Positions 34,073 through 42,124 of a stretch of DNA of 44,166 nt are shown in pieces (the stretch's first letter is position 1; every line of letters starts with the position of its first letter). Both the position numbers and the translations under genes were made by a program. The stretch covers positions 64,001 through 108,166 of the forward strand of contig NZ_JACJTB010000020.1 in NCBI RefSeq assembly GCF_014698475.1, given 5' to 3'. The stretch is from Nostoc spongiaeforme FACHB-130 (GTDB lineage: Bacteria > Cyanobacteriota > Cyanobacteriia > Cyanobacteriales > Nostocaceae). The notes beneath the pieces are model-generated. The model worked only from the letters and a program-made list of their open reading frames with translations, made no database searches and was not told where the DNA came from.

Positions 34073-34570
34073 TTATTGACTAAATAGCCCATAAGATAAT
34101 TTAGTTTCCCATTTATTGCCACTTCTTTCCATGTATAGCAAATTGCCATATTGTGGTGTTATAGGACAAAAAGCAGTCATCTGAATTAACGCTTGAGAAA
34201 AATCATCCGAAAAGCCTGGAAGAGTGAATGTATAGAACATAGACCATCTATGGTCATATTGATTGAAAAGGTTGTCATACTCTGCGCTAGACAGTAGATT
34301 AACTTTGGGATTATTAATCAATGAACTTAATAAGGAAGGTTGACTGTTAATCGATATCCAATTATCAAAAGTCTCTTTTTTGAGATCAGGAAACCCTGAA
34401 ATTTTCATACCATATATTTCTGTTTCTTTTATCCGCAGATTTTCCCAAGTAATATCCTTAAGACTAGTTTTAGTAATTACCGAACTGGACTTTTCTAAAA
34501 GATATTCTCCTGCAATTTTGTAATCTTCAACTAAGGTCGCAAAAAGGTTGGTTTCATGTTGCGATCGCAT
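34073..34570 (-). CDS. hypothetical protein
   Basis: A 165-residue soluble protein of mixed alpha/beta composition with aromatic residues (HRWSMFYTFTLPGFSDDFS). No signal peptide, membrane helix or known motif was seen. The start ATG sits within a HIP1 octamer region and begins MRSQHETNLF. No family can be named. It lies downstream of, and convergent with, mntB. Confidence 0.55.
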   Translation of the reverse strand: MRSQHETNLFATLVEDYKIAGEYLLEKSSSVITKTSLKDITWENLRIKETEIYGMKISGFPDLKKETFDNWISINSQPSLLSSLINNPKVNLLSSAEYDNLFNQYDHRWSMFYTFTLPGFSDDFSQALIQMTAFCPITPQYGNLLYMERSGNKWETKLSYGLFSQ

Positions 34571-34593
34571 ATTTTTTTAATCTTATTTTATGG

Positions 34594-34647
34594 TTAATCA
34601 AGGTTGACAATATCCCCTTATTCAGAGGTATTGTCAACCTTGATTAA
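34594..34647 (-). terminator. hairpin with 19-base perfect stem
   Basis: Arms ttaatcaaggttgacaata (34594-34612) and tattgtcaaccttgattaa (34629-34647) are perfectly complementary with a 16-base loop. It is placed just after the stop of the proline-rich gene at 34661-35932, so it likely ends that transcript and insulates the next gene. Confidence 0.65.
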
Positions 34648-34660
34648 TTTGTAACCGATT

Positions 34661-35932
34661 TTAAAATAAAGTTAATCGGTAATTACCGCGTTGGCTAGGA
34701 TTACTAGAGGTGACAACTATATAATAAGTACCATCTTCAGGTAATCTCGCTCGGTCAATGAGGGTGCTATATTTACCATCGCGATCGCTATTAGCCGCAA
34801 TTCTTTGTCCTTGAGAATTGAGTAAAACGATATAAGGCGAAAACTCTTCATTGACACTATCTACACGAATACTAACCAATTGATTTTTTTTACCTTGAAA
34901 TTCTTTCACATTGTAGGGAGTCCCATTTTGTTTCAGGACTAAGTTTTGCTGACTCAATTCTCCTGTTTCGTCTAAAATGTAGCTGGCTCGATCATCTCGA
35001 ATCGCCAGACTATAACGGCCTGTATCTCCAGGGTTTTGGCTAGTCACAGCAATTGTATATATACCCGCTACAGGTAAGCGTGCAAAAATAAAAGCATCCC
35101 TTTCTGTTTCACCACCGCCTCGTTTGAGGATGACGTTATTATTGGGGTCGAGGAGAAACATATAAGGACGTAAACTTAAGTTGTTAGAACGCCTTTGATC
35201 TGCACTACCCAAGAGGCGAATTTGAACTAGTTGGTTTTCTCTACCCTCAAATTGATAGAAATGATATGGTCTACCTTGCGATTGAAAATCTCTTTTATCC
35301 AGAATACCAAAGGCAATATCAACAAAGTTGATGTTTCTATAATTAGGTGTTCGAGAATTAGCCGCAGCTACGCCCCTAGAGTTTCTACTTCTCCCTGAGT
35401 TAGTGTTTGGTGTTTGTCTTCTACCTGGAGTTGGTGATACAGACCGATTTTGTGATGGTTGCGGTGTGGAATTAGTTTCTCTGGGATTTGACCTTACAGG
35501 TGCTGGTTGCGGTGTGGGGTTACTGTTTCTGGGAGGGGAATTAGTTTCTCTGGGATTTGACCTTACAGGTGCCGTTTGTGGAGTTGGATTACTTTCTGGT
35601 GGAGATGCTTCGGGAGTAGAATTAGTGGGTGCTGGTTGCAGAGTTGAATTACTTTCTGGTGGTGGGACACTTACTGGTAGAGGTGAATCAATAGATTGAG
35701 TACGCTGTGGTGTTACAGGGGGTTCCGCCGCCGGAATTTGTTCAATACCTTGTTGTACTGCTTCTGGCTGTCGTTCATCGGGTGTTTTAGCAAGTTGGAA
35801 TTGTCGAGAAAGTGTAGGGAGTTCTAAAGCAGAGATTGGTAGGATATGACTAGCGATCGCTACACTACTAGCAAAAATCAATAAAGTCAAATTCATCCTC
35901 TTACGGTATTTTTGATTGTTTTGTCCTGCCAT
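34661..35932 (-). CDS. secreted protein with proline-rich linker and two PPC-like domains
   Basis: A 423-residue protein. Residues 13-35 (MNLTLLIFASSVAIASHIL) form a signal peptide after a short basic N-terminus. Residues 60-195 are low complexity, rich in Pro, Ser, Asn and Thr, with the unit NPTPQPAPVRSNPRETNS nearly repeated. Two beta-rich domains follow, at about 205-312 and 318-423. Each has the pre-peptidase C-terminal (PPC) pattern: YHFYQFEGRENQLVQIRL, then RLPVAGIYTIAVTSQNPGDTGRY; and KEFQGKKNQLVSIRV, then RLPEDGTYYIVVTSSNP. No protease domain is present. It is probably an exported cell-surface or matrix protein. Confidence 0.8.
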   Translation of the reverse strand: MAGQNNQKYRKRMNLTLLIFASSVAIASHILPISALELPTLSRQFQLAKTPDERQPEAVQQGIEQIPAAEPPVTPQRTQSIDSPLPVSVPPPESNSTLQPAPTNSTPEASPPESNPTPQTAPVRSNPRETNSPPRNSNPTPQPAPVRSNPRETNSTPQPSQNRSVSPTPGRRQTPNTNSGRSRNSRGVAAANSRTPNYRNINFVDIAFGILDKRDFQSQGRPYHFYQFEGRENQLVQIRLLGSADQRRSNNLSLRPYMFLLDPNNNVILKRGGGETERDAFIFARLPVAGIYTIAVTSQNPGDTGRYSLAIRDDRASYILDETGELSQQNLVLKQNGTPYNVKEFQGKKNQLVSIRVDSVNEEFSPYIVLLNSQGQRIAANSDRDGKYSTLIDRARLPEDGTYYIVVTSSNPSQRGNYRLTLF

Positions 35933-36275
35933 CTTGCACTCCTCTTTTTGATTTTTATTAAATTATCTCTGCCCGTAGATAGATACGTTTTGAAATGAAT
36001 AATCAGGAATTAAAAAATAATTAAAATTTTATGTGTTTCAGCTAATACTCAGCACTGTCTTGGTCATTAATAGAGAACATACAATTGAGACAATACAAAT
36101 TATCAACAGTAGTTATCATACTACCAATAAACAAAAAAAATCGAGGATTGTAAATTTATAACTACTGTTATCAGTGTATATTAATTATTTAATTGCTAGA
36201 AGTTTCCCTGCAACTTCATAGCAAAATTATACGTCATCAACTAACATAGATACAAATATAAAATGGATTCCCAGT
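35933..36275. other. AT-rich intergenic stretch upstream of the kinase gene
   Basis: No gene is seen. It is AT-rich and lies between two divergent genes, so it should hold both promoters. The segment tacaaatataaaat just before 36263 could supply a -10 element. No repeat was recognised. Confidence 0.4.
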
Positions 36276-38291
36276 ATGGTCTGCTGCTTGAATCCCGATT
36301 GCCCTGAACCGTTAAATTCCGATGAAAATCAGTATTGTCAAAGTTGCAATACACCATTAGTAAGATTATTGCGAGGGCATTATCGTGTCATTAAAGTACT
36401 ATCAGATGAAGGTGGATTTGGCAGAACCTATCTTGCGGAAGATGTAGATAAACTGAATGAATGGTGTGTAGTTAAACAATTCGCACCCAAAGTTCAGGAA
36501 GCTGCTGCTATTAAGAAAGCAATTTCATTATTTCAAGAAGAAGCAAAAAGATTACAGCATTTGGGAGAACACCCCCAAATACCAGCTTTATTAGCTTATT
36601 TTGAGCAAGATAATTATTTATTTTTAGTTCAACAGTTTATTGATGGACAGAATTTACTCCAGGAATTACGTCAAGGAATCACTTATAACGAAACTCAAGT
36701 TATGCGATTTCTGCTCGATTTATTGCCTGTACTGAAATTCATTCACGATCGCGGCGTAATTCATCGAGATATTAAACCACAAAATATTATTCGTCGTCGC
36801 AGTGATGGCAAATTAATCTTAATTGATTTTGGTGCATCCAAGCAGTTAACAGCCACAGTTCATACTAAATTAGGCACAACCATTGGTTCACATGGTTATA
36901 CTCCCATTGAACAAATGCAAGATGGTCAAGCTTATCCAGCCAGTGATTTATATAGTTTGGGGGTGACTTGCTTTCATTTGTTGACGGGAAATGCACCGTC
37001 AAAATTGTGGATGCAGCAAGGCTATAGTTGGGTGAAATCTTGGCGACGATATCTACCAAATGCAAATACAACTAGGATAACTATAAGCTCAAAATTAGGG
37101 AAAGTTTTGGATAAACTGCTGACTACAGATATCAAACAACGTTATCAAGCAGCAGATCAAGTCTTGGAAGATTTGAAAAAACAATCCTTAGCATCTCCAA
37201 CATCAACTAGTTCATTCGCATCTGCATCAACTTTACTCACGGTTCCGGGAAGCCAACAGAAGTTATTGGCGTTCAAATTCAATGATAACTGGCAAAAATT
37301 ATTGCTCGTCAATGTTGTCGTGATACTGTTGGGATTAGGCGGAATTTGGTATTTTCAGTTTCTCCCTAAGCTTGATACTACCGCAGTCTCAGAAAATCTA
37401 GACCAACCCAAAACTTTTAGAGGACACGCGAGTGATGTTAATTCTGTTGCTTTTGCGCCTAATGGTCAAATTTTAGCGAGTGGTAGTGATGATCAAACAA
37501 TCAAACTGTGGAATCTAGCGACGGGAACGGAAATTTCCACCCTCAAAGGACACTTGAAATGGATTTGGGCGATCGCCTTTCATCCTGATGGTAAAATTCT
37601 CGCTAGTGGTAGTGCCGATAAAACAATTAAACTCTGGAATCTGGCTACAGCCGAAGAAATTCGCACTCTCACAGGACATACTGATGGCGTAGCGGCTGTT
37701 GCTTTTAGTCCTAATAGTCAAACCTTAGCCAGTGCAAGCTTAGATCAGACTATTAAATTATGGGATCTGGCAACAGGTAAGTTAATTCGCACTTTTTCAG
37801 GACACAGCCAAACTGTTGCAACCATCGCCTTGAGTCCCGATGGCAAAACTTTAGCTAGTGGTAGTTGGGACAAAACTATTAAACTCTGGAATGTGGCAAC
37901 TGGTAAACAAATTCGCACTTTGGAAGGACATACACAATTAATTCTGTCTTTAGCCTTCAGCCCTGATGGTAAAACTTTGGCTAGTGGTAGTAAAGATAAA
38001 ACAGTGAAACTTTGGGATGTGACAACAGGCGAGACAATTCGCACGCTCAAACAACATTCTGATAAAGTCAATTCTGTGGCTTATGGTAAGACTGGCAACG
38101 GTACTATACTTGCCAGTGGTAGTAGTGATAATACAATTAAATTGTGGAATCCGGCGAATGGTGCAGAAATTCGCACCTTAAAACGTGATTCTGGTTATAT
38201 ATATTCTGTGGCGATTAGTGCAGATGGTCAAGCGATCGCTAGTGGCGGTAGTGCAGAAAATATTATCAAAATTTGGCCGATATCACCCTAG
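36276..38291 (+). CDS. Ser/Thr protein kinase with zinc ribbon and WD40 propeller
   Basis: A 671-residue protein. Cys4, 9, 21 and 24 (CLNPDC ... YCQSC) form an N-terminal zinc ribbon. A Hanks-type kinase follows: glycine loop DEGGFGRTY near 44-52, Lys67 in VVKQF, catalytic Asp165 in HRDIKPQN, DFGASK at 184-189, and GYTPIEQ. A membrane helix lies near 341-361 (KLLLVNVVVILLGLGGIWYF). Residues 380-671 hold seven WD40 repeats (e.g. GHTQLILSLAFSPDGKTLAS, ending IKLW), enough for one closed propeller outside the membrane. The layout fits a transmembrane receptor kinase. ATG start; the ligand is unknown. Confidence 0.95.
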   Translation: MVCCLNPDCPEPLNSDENQYCQSCNTPLVRLLRGHYRVIKVLSDEGGFGRTYLAEDVDKLNEWCVVKQFAPKVQEAAAIKKAISLFQEEAKRLQHLGEHPQIPALLAYFEQDNYLFLVQQFIDGQNLLQELRQGITYNETQVMRFLLDLLPVLKFIHDRGVIHRDIKPQNIIRRRSDGKLILIDFGASKQLTATVHTKLGTTIGSHGYTPIEQMQDGQAYPASDLYSLGVTCFHLLTGNAPSKLWMQQGYSWVKSWRRYLPNANTTRITISSKLGKVLDKLLTTDIKQRYQAADQVLEDLKKQSLASPTSTSSFASASTLLTVPGSQQKLLAFKFNDNWQKLLLVNVVVILLGLGGIWYFQFLPKLDTTAVSENLDQPKTFRGHASDVNSVAFAPNGQILASGSDDQTIKLWNLATGTEISTLKGHLKWIWAIAFHPDGKILASGSADKTIKLWNLATAEEIRTLTGHTDGVAAVAFSPNSQTLASASLDQTIKLWDLATGKLIRTFSGHSQTVATIALSPDGKTLASGSWDKTIKLWNVATGKQIRTLEGHTQLILSLAFSPDGKTLASGSKDKTVKLWDVTTGETIRTLKQHSDKVNSVAYGKTGNGTILASGSSDNTIKLWNPANGAEIRTLKRDSGYIYSVAISADGQAIASGGSAENIIKIWPISP

Positions 38292-38315
38292 AGACGCGAG
38301 ATTTCGCGTCTCTAG
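38288..38315 (+). terminator. hairpin overlapping the kinase stop codon
   Basis: Arms ctagagacgcga (38288-38299) and tcgcgtctctag (38304-38315) are perfectly paired with a four-base loop; the TAG stop is inside the left arm. No clear T-tract follows, so it may be a repeat that also acts as terminator. Confidence 0.6.
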
Positions 38316-38626
38316 ATTCTCAATTAACTATTTACGATTTCCGCTTAATATTTACTACTCTCTATTCCCCACCGCCCTAAATTTGCTCTTAATAAACTTA
38401 ATTTAGCGAATCCAATCTTAATATTTATTAAATATCAAAAACAATAATTATAATTCTTATTACATATAAATTGTATTTTGTAAGTAAATCATCGAAAGTA
38501 TTGACAGAAAATTTATCTATTAAATAAAATACTGGCAGATGTAGATTATATCTAATAGCAAAAGTTACGAAAATTATTTGCTGAAATAATAACAGCAAGC
38601 ACAACAAAAGAATTGGGATAAAACTT
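38316..38626. other. AT-rich intergenic stretch
   Basis: No gene is seen. It is strongly AT-rich and holds the predicted promoter at 38501-38530 and about 95 bases of likely leader before the small exported protein. Confidence 0.5.
38501..38530 (+). promoter_or_regulatory. sigma-70-like promoter
   Basis: TTGACA at 38501-38506 and TAAAAT at 38525-38530, separated by 18 bases. It points to the exported protein gene at 38627. Confidence 0.5.
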
Positions 38627-38983
38627 ATGAAAGCTCAAATCATTGCTGCTTTAACCTTTTTTGCAGCCATTGTCAGCTTAGAAAACCCGGTTCGCGCTCA
38701 GTCATTAGCGGCTCCCAATGTCAGCCAAGAAAACTACAAAGTAACTAGTGATTATTTAGAAGGAATTGGGACAAGAACAGCCGAAGATGACTTCATGAAA
38801 TTCTTTGAAGGAGGAGAAATAAACCGCATCTCCAACAATACTCAAACAAAGAAATCACCGGCGGATGGACTGCGTTTTAATCGAGCGATCGCACTTCCTG
38901 ATAACTCGATTTTTTTACTACCCGCAGCTCAGTCTACAGATGGTAATAATGGGTTAGAACTACAGGTAGATTTAGGTAATTAA
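38627..38983 (+). CDS. small exported protein, unknown
   Basis: A 118-residue protein with a clear Sec signal peptide: MKAQIIAALTFFAAIVSL followed by ENPVRAQS, with cleavage likely after RAQ or AxA-like VRAQ. The mature part (about 92 residues) is acidic with no cysteines (EDDFMKFFEGGEINRIS, LRFNRAIALPDNSIFLLPA). No known domain was recognised. It stands alone with its own predicted promoter and is followed at once by a perfect palindrome. Confidence 0.7.
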   Translation: MKAQIIAALTFFAAIVSLENPVRAQSLAAPNVSQENYKVTSDYLEGIGTRTAEDDFMKFFEGGEINRISNNTQTKKSPADGLRFNRAIALPDNSIFLLPAAQSTDGNNGLELQVDLGN

Positions 38984-39001
38984 AAAAGAAATAGAAAGTG
39001 G

Positions 39002-39037
39002 TTGTATAGGAAATCACAATTGTGATTTCCTATACAA
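39002..39037 (+). terminator. 36-base perfect palindrome
   Basis: ttgtataggaaatcacaa is followed directly by its exact reverse complement, with no loop bases. It lies 19 bases after the exported protein's stop, so it may end transcription. It may equally be a cruciform or protein-binding site. Confidence 0.6.
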
Positions 39038-39724
39038 ATTACATTGACAAGTGACAGGTTGATTTCCTAAGTAAGCTAATCGTCATTTAAATTGCATTAT
39101 GTTTAATGGTAAATAAAGCTCCAAACCCTCTCCCTTGCACCCTGCACCCTTGCGGTCTCAATGTGCAGAATAAATGTTTAACAGCTTACCTTGGCTACTG
39201 CAATAAAAAGGAGTCAGAAGACAGACTTCAGAATTCAGAATTCAGAATACTCCACCCATGTTCACGAAGTGTTCCCGTAGGGTAGGGATGGAGTTTTAGT
39301 CGGAAGAATACTTGAATTTCCTTGTGCATCGCAAGGGGCAAGGTTTTAAAACAATATTCATCATCCAGTCGTACAGAATTCAATACAGTTCAGTTAAGAC
39401 TAAAAAGCAATTCTGGTGTAGGTTGGGTGGAGGAACGAAACCCAACAGAGTATGCGTGAATGTTGGGTTACGCTATCGCTACATCCAACCTACTATTCTC
39501 TGCGGTTTTTATGATAAGTCTTTTACCGGACATGATATGAGTCTTGTTAAGACTCCATCCTCACAAAATCCTCAAATTATCCTCCTATAAGTATGCGTAT
39601 GAAGCTGAATGAGGAGTAAATTTATTTACCATGTTTTAGCTGACATAACTGGTAGTATTTTGACAATTACTCCTCGTCTTTCCTATCGGCACCCTACACA
39701 ATACATACAGGAAAAAGAAACTTT
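39038..39724. other. gene-free stretch with repeats
   Basis: No gene is seen. It includes a ccctgcacccttgcgg repeat word near 39140, a cagaattcagaattcagaat run near 39231-39248, a tcacgaagtgttcccgtaggg repeat near 39262, and the palindromic repeat at 39418-39493. A short frame at 39312-39590 runs through that repeat and is not a gene. Confidence 0.6.
39418..39493. repeat. TTGGGTT-type palindromic repeat, best copy
   Basis: Begins gtaggttgggtggaggaac and ends tacatccaacctac; inside, gaaacccaac and gttgggtt form a second stem. Degenerate relatives lie at 1115-1172, 6939-6985, 10979-11028, 30060-30143, 30250-30290 and 30430-30463. Confidence 0.8.
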
Positions 39725-39996
39725 ATGTTATTGACTGAATTCCCAACAGAAGATTCAGCATTAGAGTTATCAAATCCGCAAATATTATTGACTACGTTGC
39801 GAGAATTACGGCAATCAGTATATGAAGAAGGACAAGAAATTTTTAGTCGCTGGCGATCGCGCATCCAAAGACCAGCTTTTATTGATAGTAGCCTTATATT
39901 GTCGAAGCAGTGGCAATTTTAGACGATGTGCTAACCAGAATGGAAGCTCATCAAACGAAGAAAACACCACAGTTGCGTGCTTTACATTCTTGGTAA
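39725..39996 (+). pseudogene. pyruvate kinase gene with its middle deleted
   Basis: From ATG 39725 the frame encodes LLTTLRELRQSVYEEGQEIF and SRWRSRIQRPAFIDSSL. This resembles the N-terminal extension of the long pyruvate kinases found in cyanobacteria and some proteobacteria. At about 39891 the meaning shifts by one frame: PYIVEAVAILDDVLTRMEAH, then QTKKTPQLRALHSW and a TAA at 39994. PYIVEAV and the M-x-x-H-Q-x-K-K ending match the C-terminus of the same proteins. Roughly 500 residues are missing between the two ends. The family resemblance is from memory and not searched. Confidence 0.6.
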
Positions 39997-40244
39997 TTAA
40001 GTAGTTGTTGGTTATGTGCGGCACAAAGTTATAGGTTTTTACGCAGTAAATATCCTAATCTAGATGCTCTGTGTCAACATAATAGTATTTTTTCTCGCTT
40101 AGTGGTACAATTATACTACTCATGCAGAAATCAATGCTCGTTTTAGTCAAGCGAAGGTGGCCAGTAGTTTTATGACTAGTGTGCAATGCCATCGCTTGGC
40201 TTTTATGCTAGAAATAACGCACAATAGGAAGTTTATAAATTAAT
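39997..40244 (+). pseudogene. degenerate coding remnant, unknown
   Basis: Protein-like pieces appear in different frames, e.g. KYPNLDALCQHNSIFSRLVV near 40045-40110, then THAEINARFSQAKVASSFMT with SVQCHRLAFMLEITH at about 40115-40225. A frameshift and stops separate them, and a TAA closes the second piece. I do not recognise the family. Confidence 0.35.
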
Positions 40245-40275
40245 TCATAATTACGAATTAGGAATTATTGAGATT

Positions 40276-40281
40276 AGGAGG
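40276..40281 (+). promoter_or_regulatory. strong ribosome binding site of ssb
   Basis: AGGAGG five bases before ATG 40287, a perfect Shine-Dalgarno site, which fixes the start. Confidence 0.8.
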
Positions 40282-40286
40282 ATTCA

Positions 40287-40835
40287 ATGAACAGTTGCAT
40301 TTTAATGGCAGATATTATTCAAGAGCCACAATTACGCTACACAGCAGATAATTTGGCAGTTACAGAAATGCTAGTACAGTTTTCTAATTCCCAGCGCCCG
40401 GAAGATCCGCCAGCAACATTAAAAGTTGTCAGTTGGGGAAATTTAGCTACCGAAGTACAGCAAAATTATCATCAAGGCGATCGCGTTATTATAGAAGGTC
40501 GTTTAGGGATGATTACATTTGAGCGTCGTCCTGAAGGTTTTAAAGAAAAACGTGCCGAACTGACAGTACAACGTATTCATCCTGTAGGTAAAGGTTTCGT
40601 TACTACTTCATCAGTCCCAGAAACCTACTCACAACCAGCAACTTCAGCCGCAACATATACTCAAGCTGAGGTTCCCAGTTATGATTCACCCCGTCCCGCG
40701 CCTGCGCCTGCTACCAGTAATGTGAGTGTTGCGCCGCCAGTCAAAAACCCTGAACCAGTATATCAACCAAGCAATTTTGAGCGCAGCTATACGCCACCTA
40801 CAGAAGAACCAGATCCAGATGATATTCCGTTTTAA
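40287..40835 (+). CDS. ssb: single-stranded DNA-binding protein
   Basis: A 182-residue SSB. Residues 1-105 form the OB-fold: MNSCILMADIIQEPQLRYT, AVTEMLVQFSN, LKVVSWGNLATEV and GDRVIIEGRLGM. Residues 110-170 are a Pro/Ala/Ser-rich flexible linker. The acidic tip DPDDIPF at the very end is the classic docking peptide for repair and replication partners. It binds exposed single strands in the cytoplasm. It has its own strong ribosome site and a terminator after it, so it is a single-gene unit. It may be one of two SSB paralogues in the genome; this cannot be told here. Confidence 0.95.
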   Translation: MNSCILMADIIQEPQLRYTADNLAVTEMLVQFSNSQRPEDPPATLKVVSWGNLATEVQQNYHQGDRVIIEGRLGMITFERRPEGFKEKRAELTVQRIHPVGKGFVTTSSVPETYSQPATSAATYTQAEVPSYDSPRPAPAPATSNVSVAPPVKNPEPVYQPSNFERSYTPPTEEPDPDDIPF

Positions 40836-40878
40836 ACGTGAGTTCGATGAGTGTTGAAAATTTTCATCTGGAAACCAT

Positions 40879-40910
40879 CTCCCGCCTTGGTATTGATTCC
40901 GAGGCGGGAG
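40879..40910 (+). terminator. intrinsic terminator of ssb
   Basis: ctcccgccttgg and ccgaggcgggag pair (one G-T pair) around an eight-base loop. TGATTTTTG follows, a short T-run. Confidence 0.8.
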
Positions 40911-41106
40911 TGATTTTTGTTGCTGAAGCAAGGATGCGATCGCTTCTGGTAGTTCTTTCAGTTGGCTTCTGGAACAAACTGCATATTTTCGCTAAGTAAA
41001 ACATATTGATCAGAACATAGGCAAAAGTATAAACTTGCTGACCATATCCAATATTACTTAGCTATTTTTTATACTTTTAAATAATATAAGTGGAGGTAAT
41101 GTTACA

Positions 41107-41958
41107 ATGTGTTTTCATATTCAAACTATAGTCAATGCTGTTGGCTTTACTGCTATATCTTTGAGTGTGCAGTTAATTCATGATTCTTCTTTAGCACAGT
41201 CCCCAAAACCCGGAAATTGCATTCAAACTACAAATAGTCTTAGTCAGGTCACAAATTGTCAACAAAAACAGCTTAACCCATTGTTAATTGCGGAAATTCC
41301 AATTAATCAGTTAAAGTCAATTAATTTTACAGATATTAGTGGTGTCAACGGCGAAACAGAAATTAGACAATTAGCACAACTGGGAGTTTTAGAAACCACA
41401 TCAGGGGAATTTCGACCCCAAGCACCTGTTACTCGTGGTCAGTTCGTTGCCTGGCTAGTCAAAACCTATAATAAGTTACATCGAGATTCAATTCGTCTAT
41501 CTCAGAACAACCGTTTAGCTTTTCCTGATGTATCTTCCTCTCATCCCCACTTTACCTTTATTCAAGCTGCTCACAATGCTGGTTTTCTCGCTGGGTTTGA
41601 TGATGGTAACTTTAAACCAGATGACATTTTGACAAGAGAGCAAATGATTGTTCTCAAAACTACCTTAGAGTCTAATCCTAAAGTGAGAAATAATTCTTCT
41701 GCATTGCGTAACTACCGCAACTTCATTAGTAACAATAGAGGCTTCAGTGATGCTGAACAAATCAATGATAGGTATCTGCCTTACATTGCTTTTGATTTAG
41801 GTAATGCTGCTGGGATTGGCAACTTTACAAGAGTTTATGGACGTACCCCCATTTATGCACCCCAAAAAGCCGTGACAAGAGCAGAAGCAGCTTTACTTTT
41901 GTCTCGCTTCCGTAAGGGTGGAACAGTAGAGCAGGCTTTAAAAAGAGGAAACAGATAA
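41107..41958 (+). CDS. SLH-domain exported protein
   Basis: A 283-residue protein. Residues 1-31 look like a signal peptide (AVGFTAISLSVQLI, then SSLAQS). Two to three S-layer-homology units follow: FTDISGVNGETEIRQLAQLG with FRPQAPVTRGQFVAWLVK; FPDVSSSHPHFTFIQAAHNA with GFDDGNFKPDDILTREQMI; and FSDAEQINDRYLPYIAFDLG, ending VTRAEAALLLSRFR. SLH domains bind secondary cell-wall polymers, so the protein is probably periplasmic or at the cell wall. No porin barrel is attached, so it is shorter than the cyanobacterial OprB-like SLH porins. GGAGG at 41092-41096 supports the start. Confidence 0.88.
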   Translation: MCFHIQTIVNAVGFTAISLSVQLIHDSSLAQSPKPGNCIQTTNSLSQVTNCQQKQLNPLLIAEIPINQLKSINFTDISGVNGETEIRQLAQLGVLETTSGEFRPQAPVTRGQFVAWLVKTYNKLHRDSIRLSQNNRLAFPDVSSSHPHFTFIQAAHNAGFLAGFDDGNFKPDDILTREQMIVLKTTLESNPKVRNNSSALRNYRNFISNNRGFSDAEQINDRYLPYIAFDLGNAAGIGNFTRVYGRTPIYAPQKAVTRAEAALLLSRFRKGGTVEQALKRGNR

Positions 41959-42124
41959 GGTTTTTGAGGATGGACATCTTGCCCATCTCTTGTATTTTTA
42001 GACAGGCAAGATGCCTAAACTACAAAAATCATACCGTGATTTAGTAATGCCAAAAATTAAAATTGCAGACATAGTATCTAAACTACTGCTAAAATCCAAA
42101 TAATTTTCTGTATCCATAACTCCT

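Noticed and set aside
39312-39590. 92-codon open frame
   Set aside because: It passes through the palindromic repeat at 39418-39493 and has no family-like sequence.
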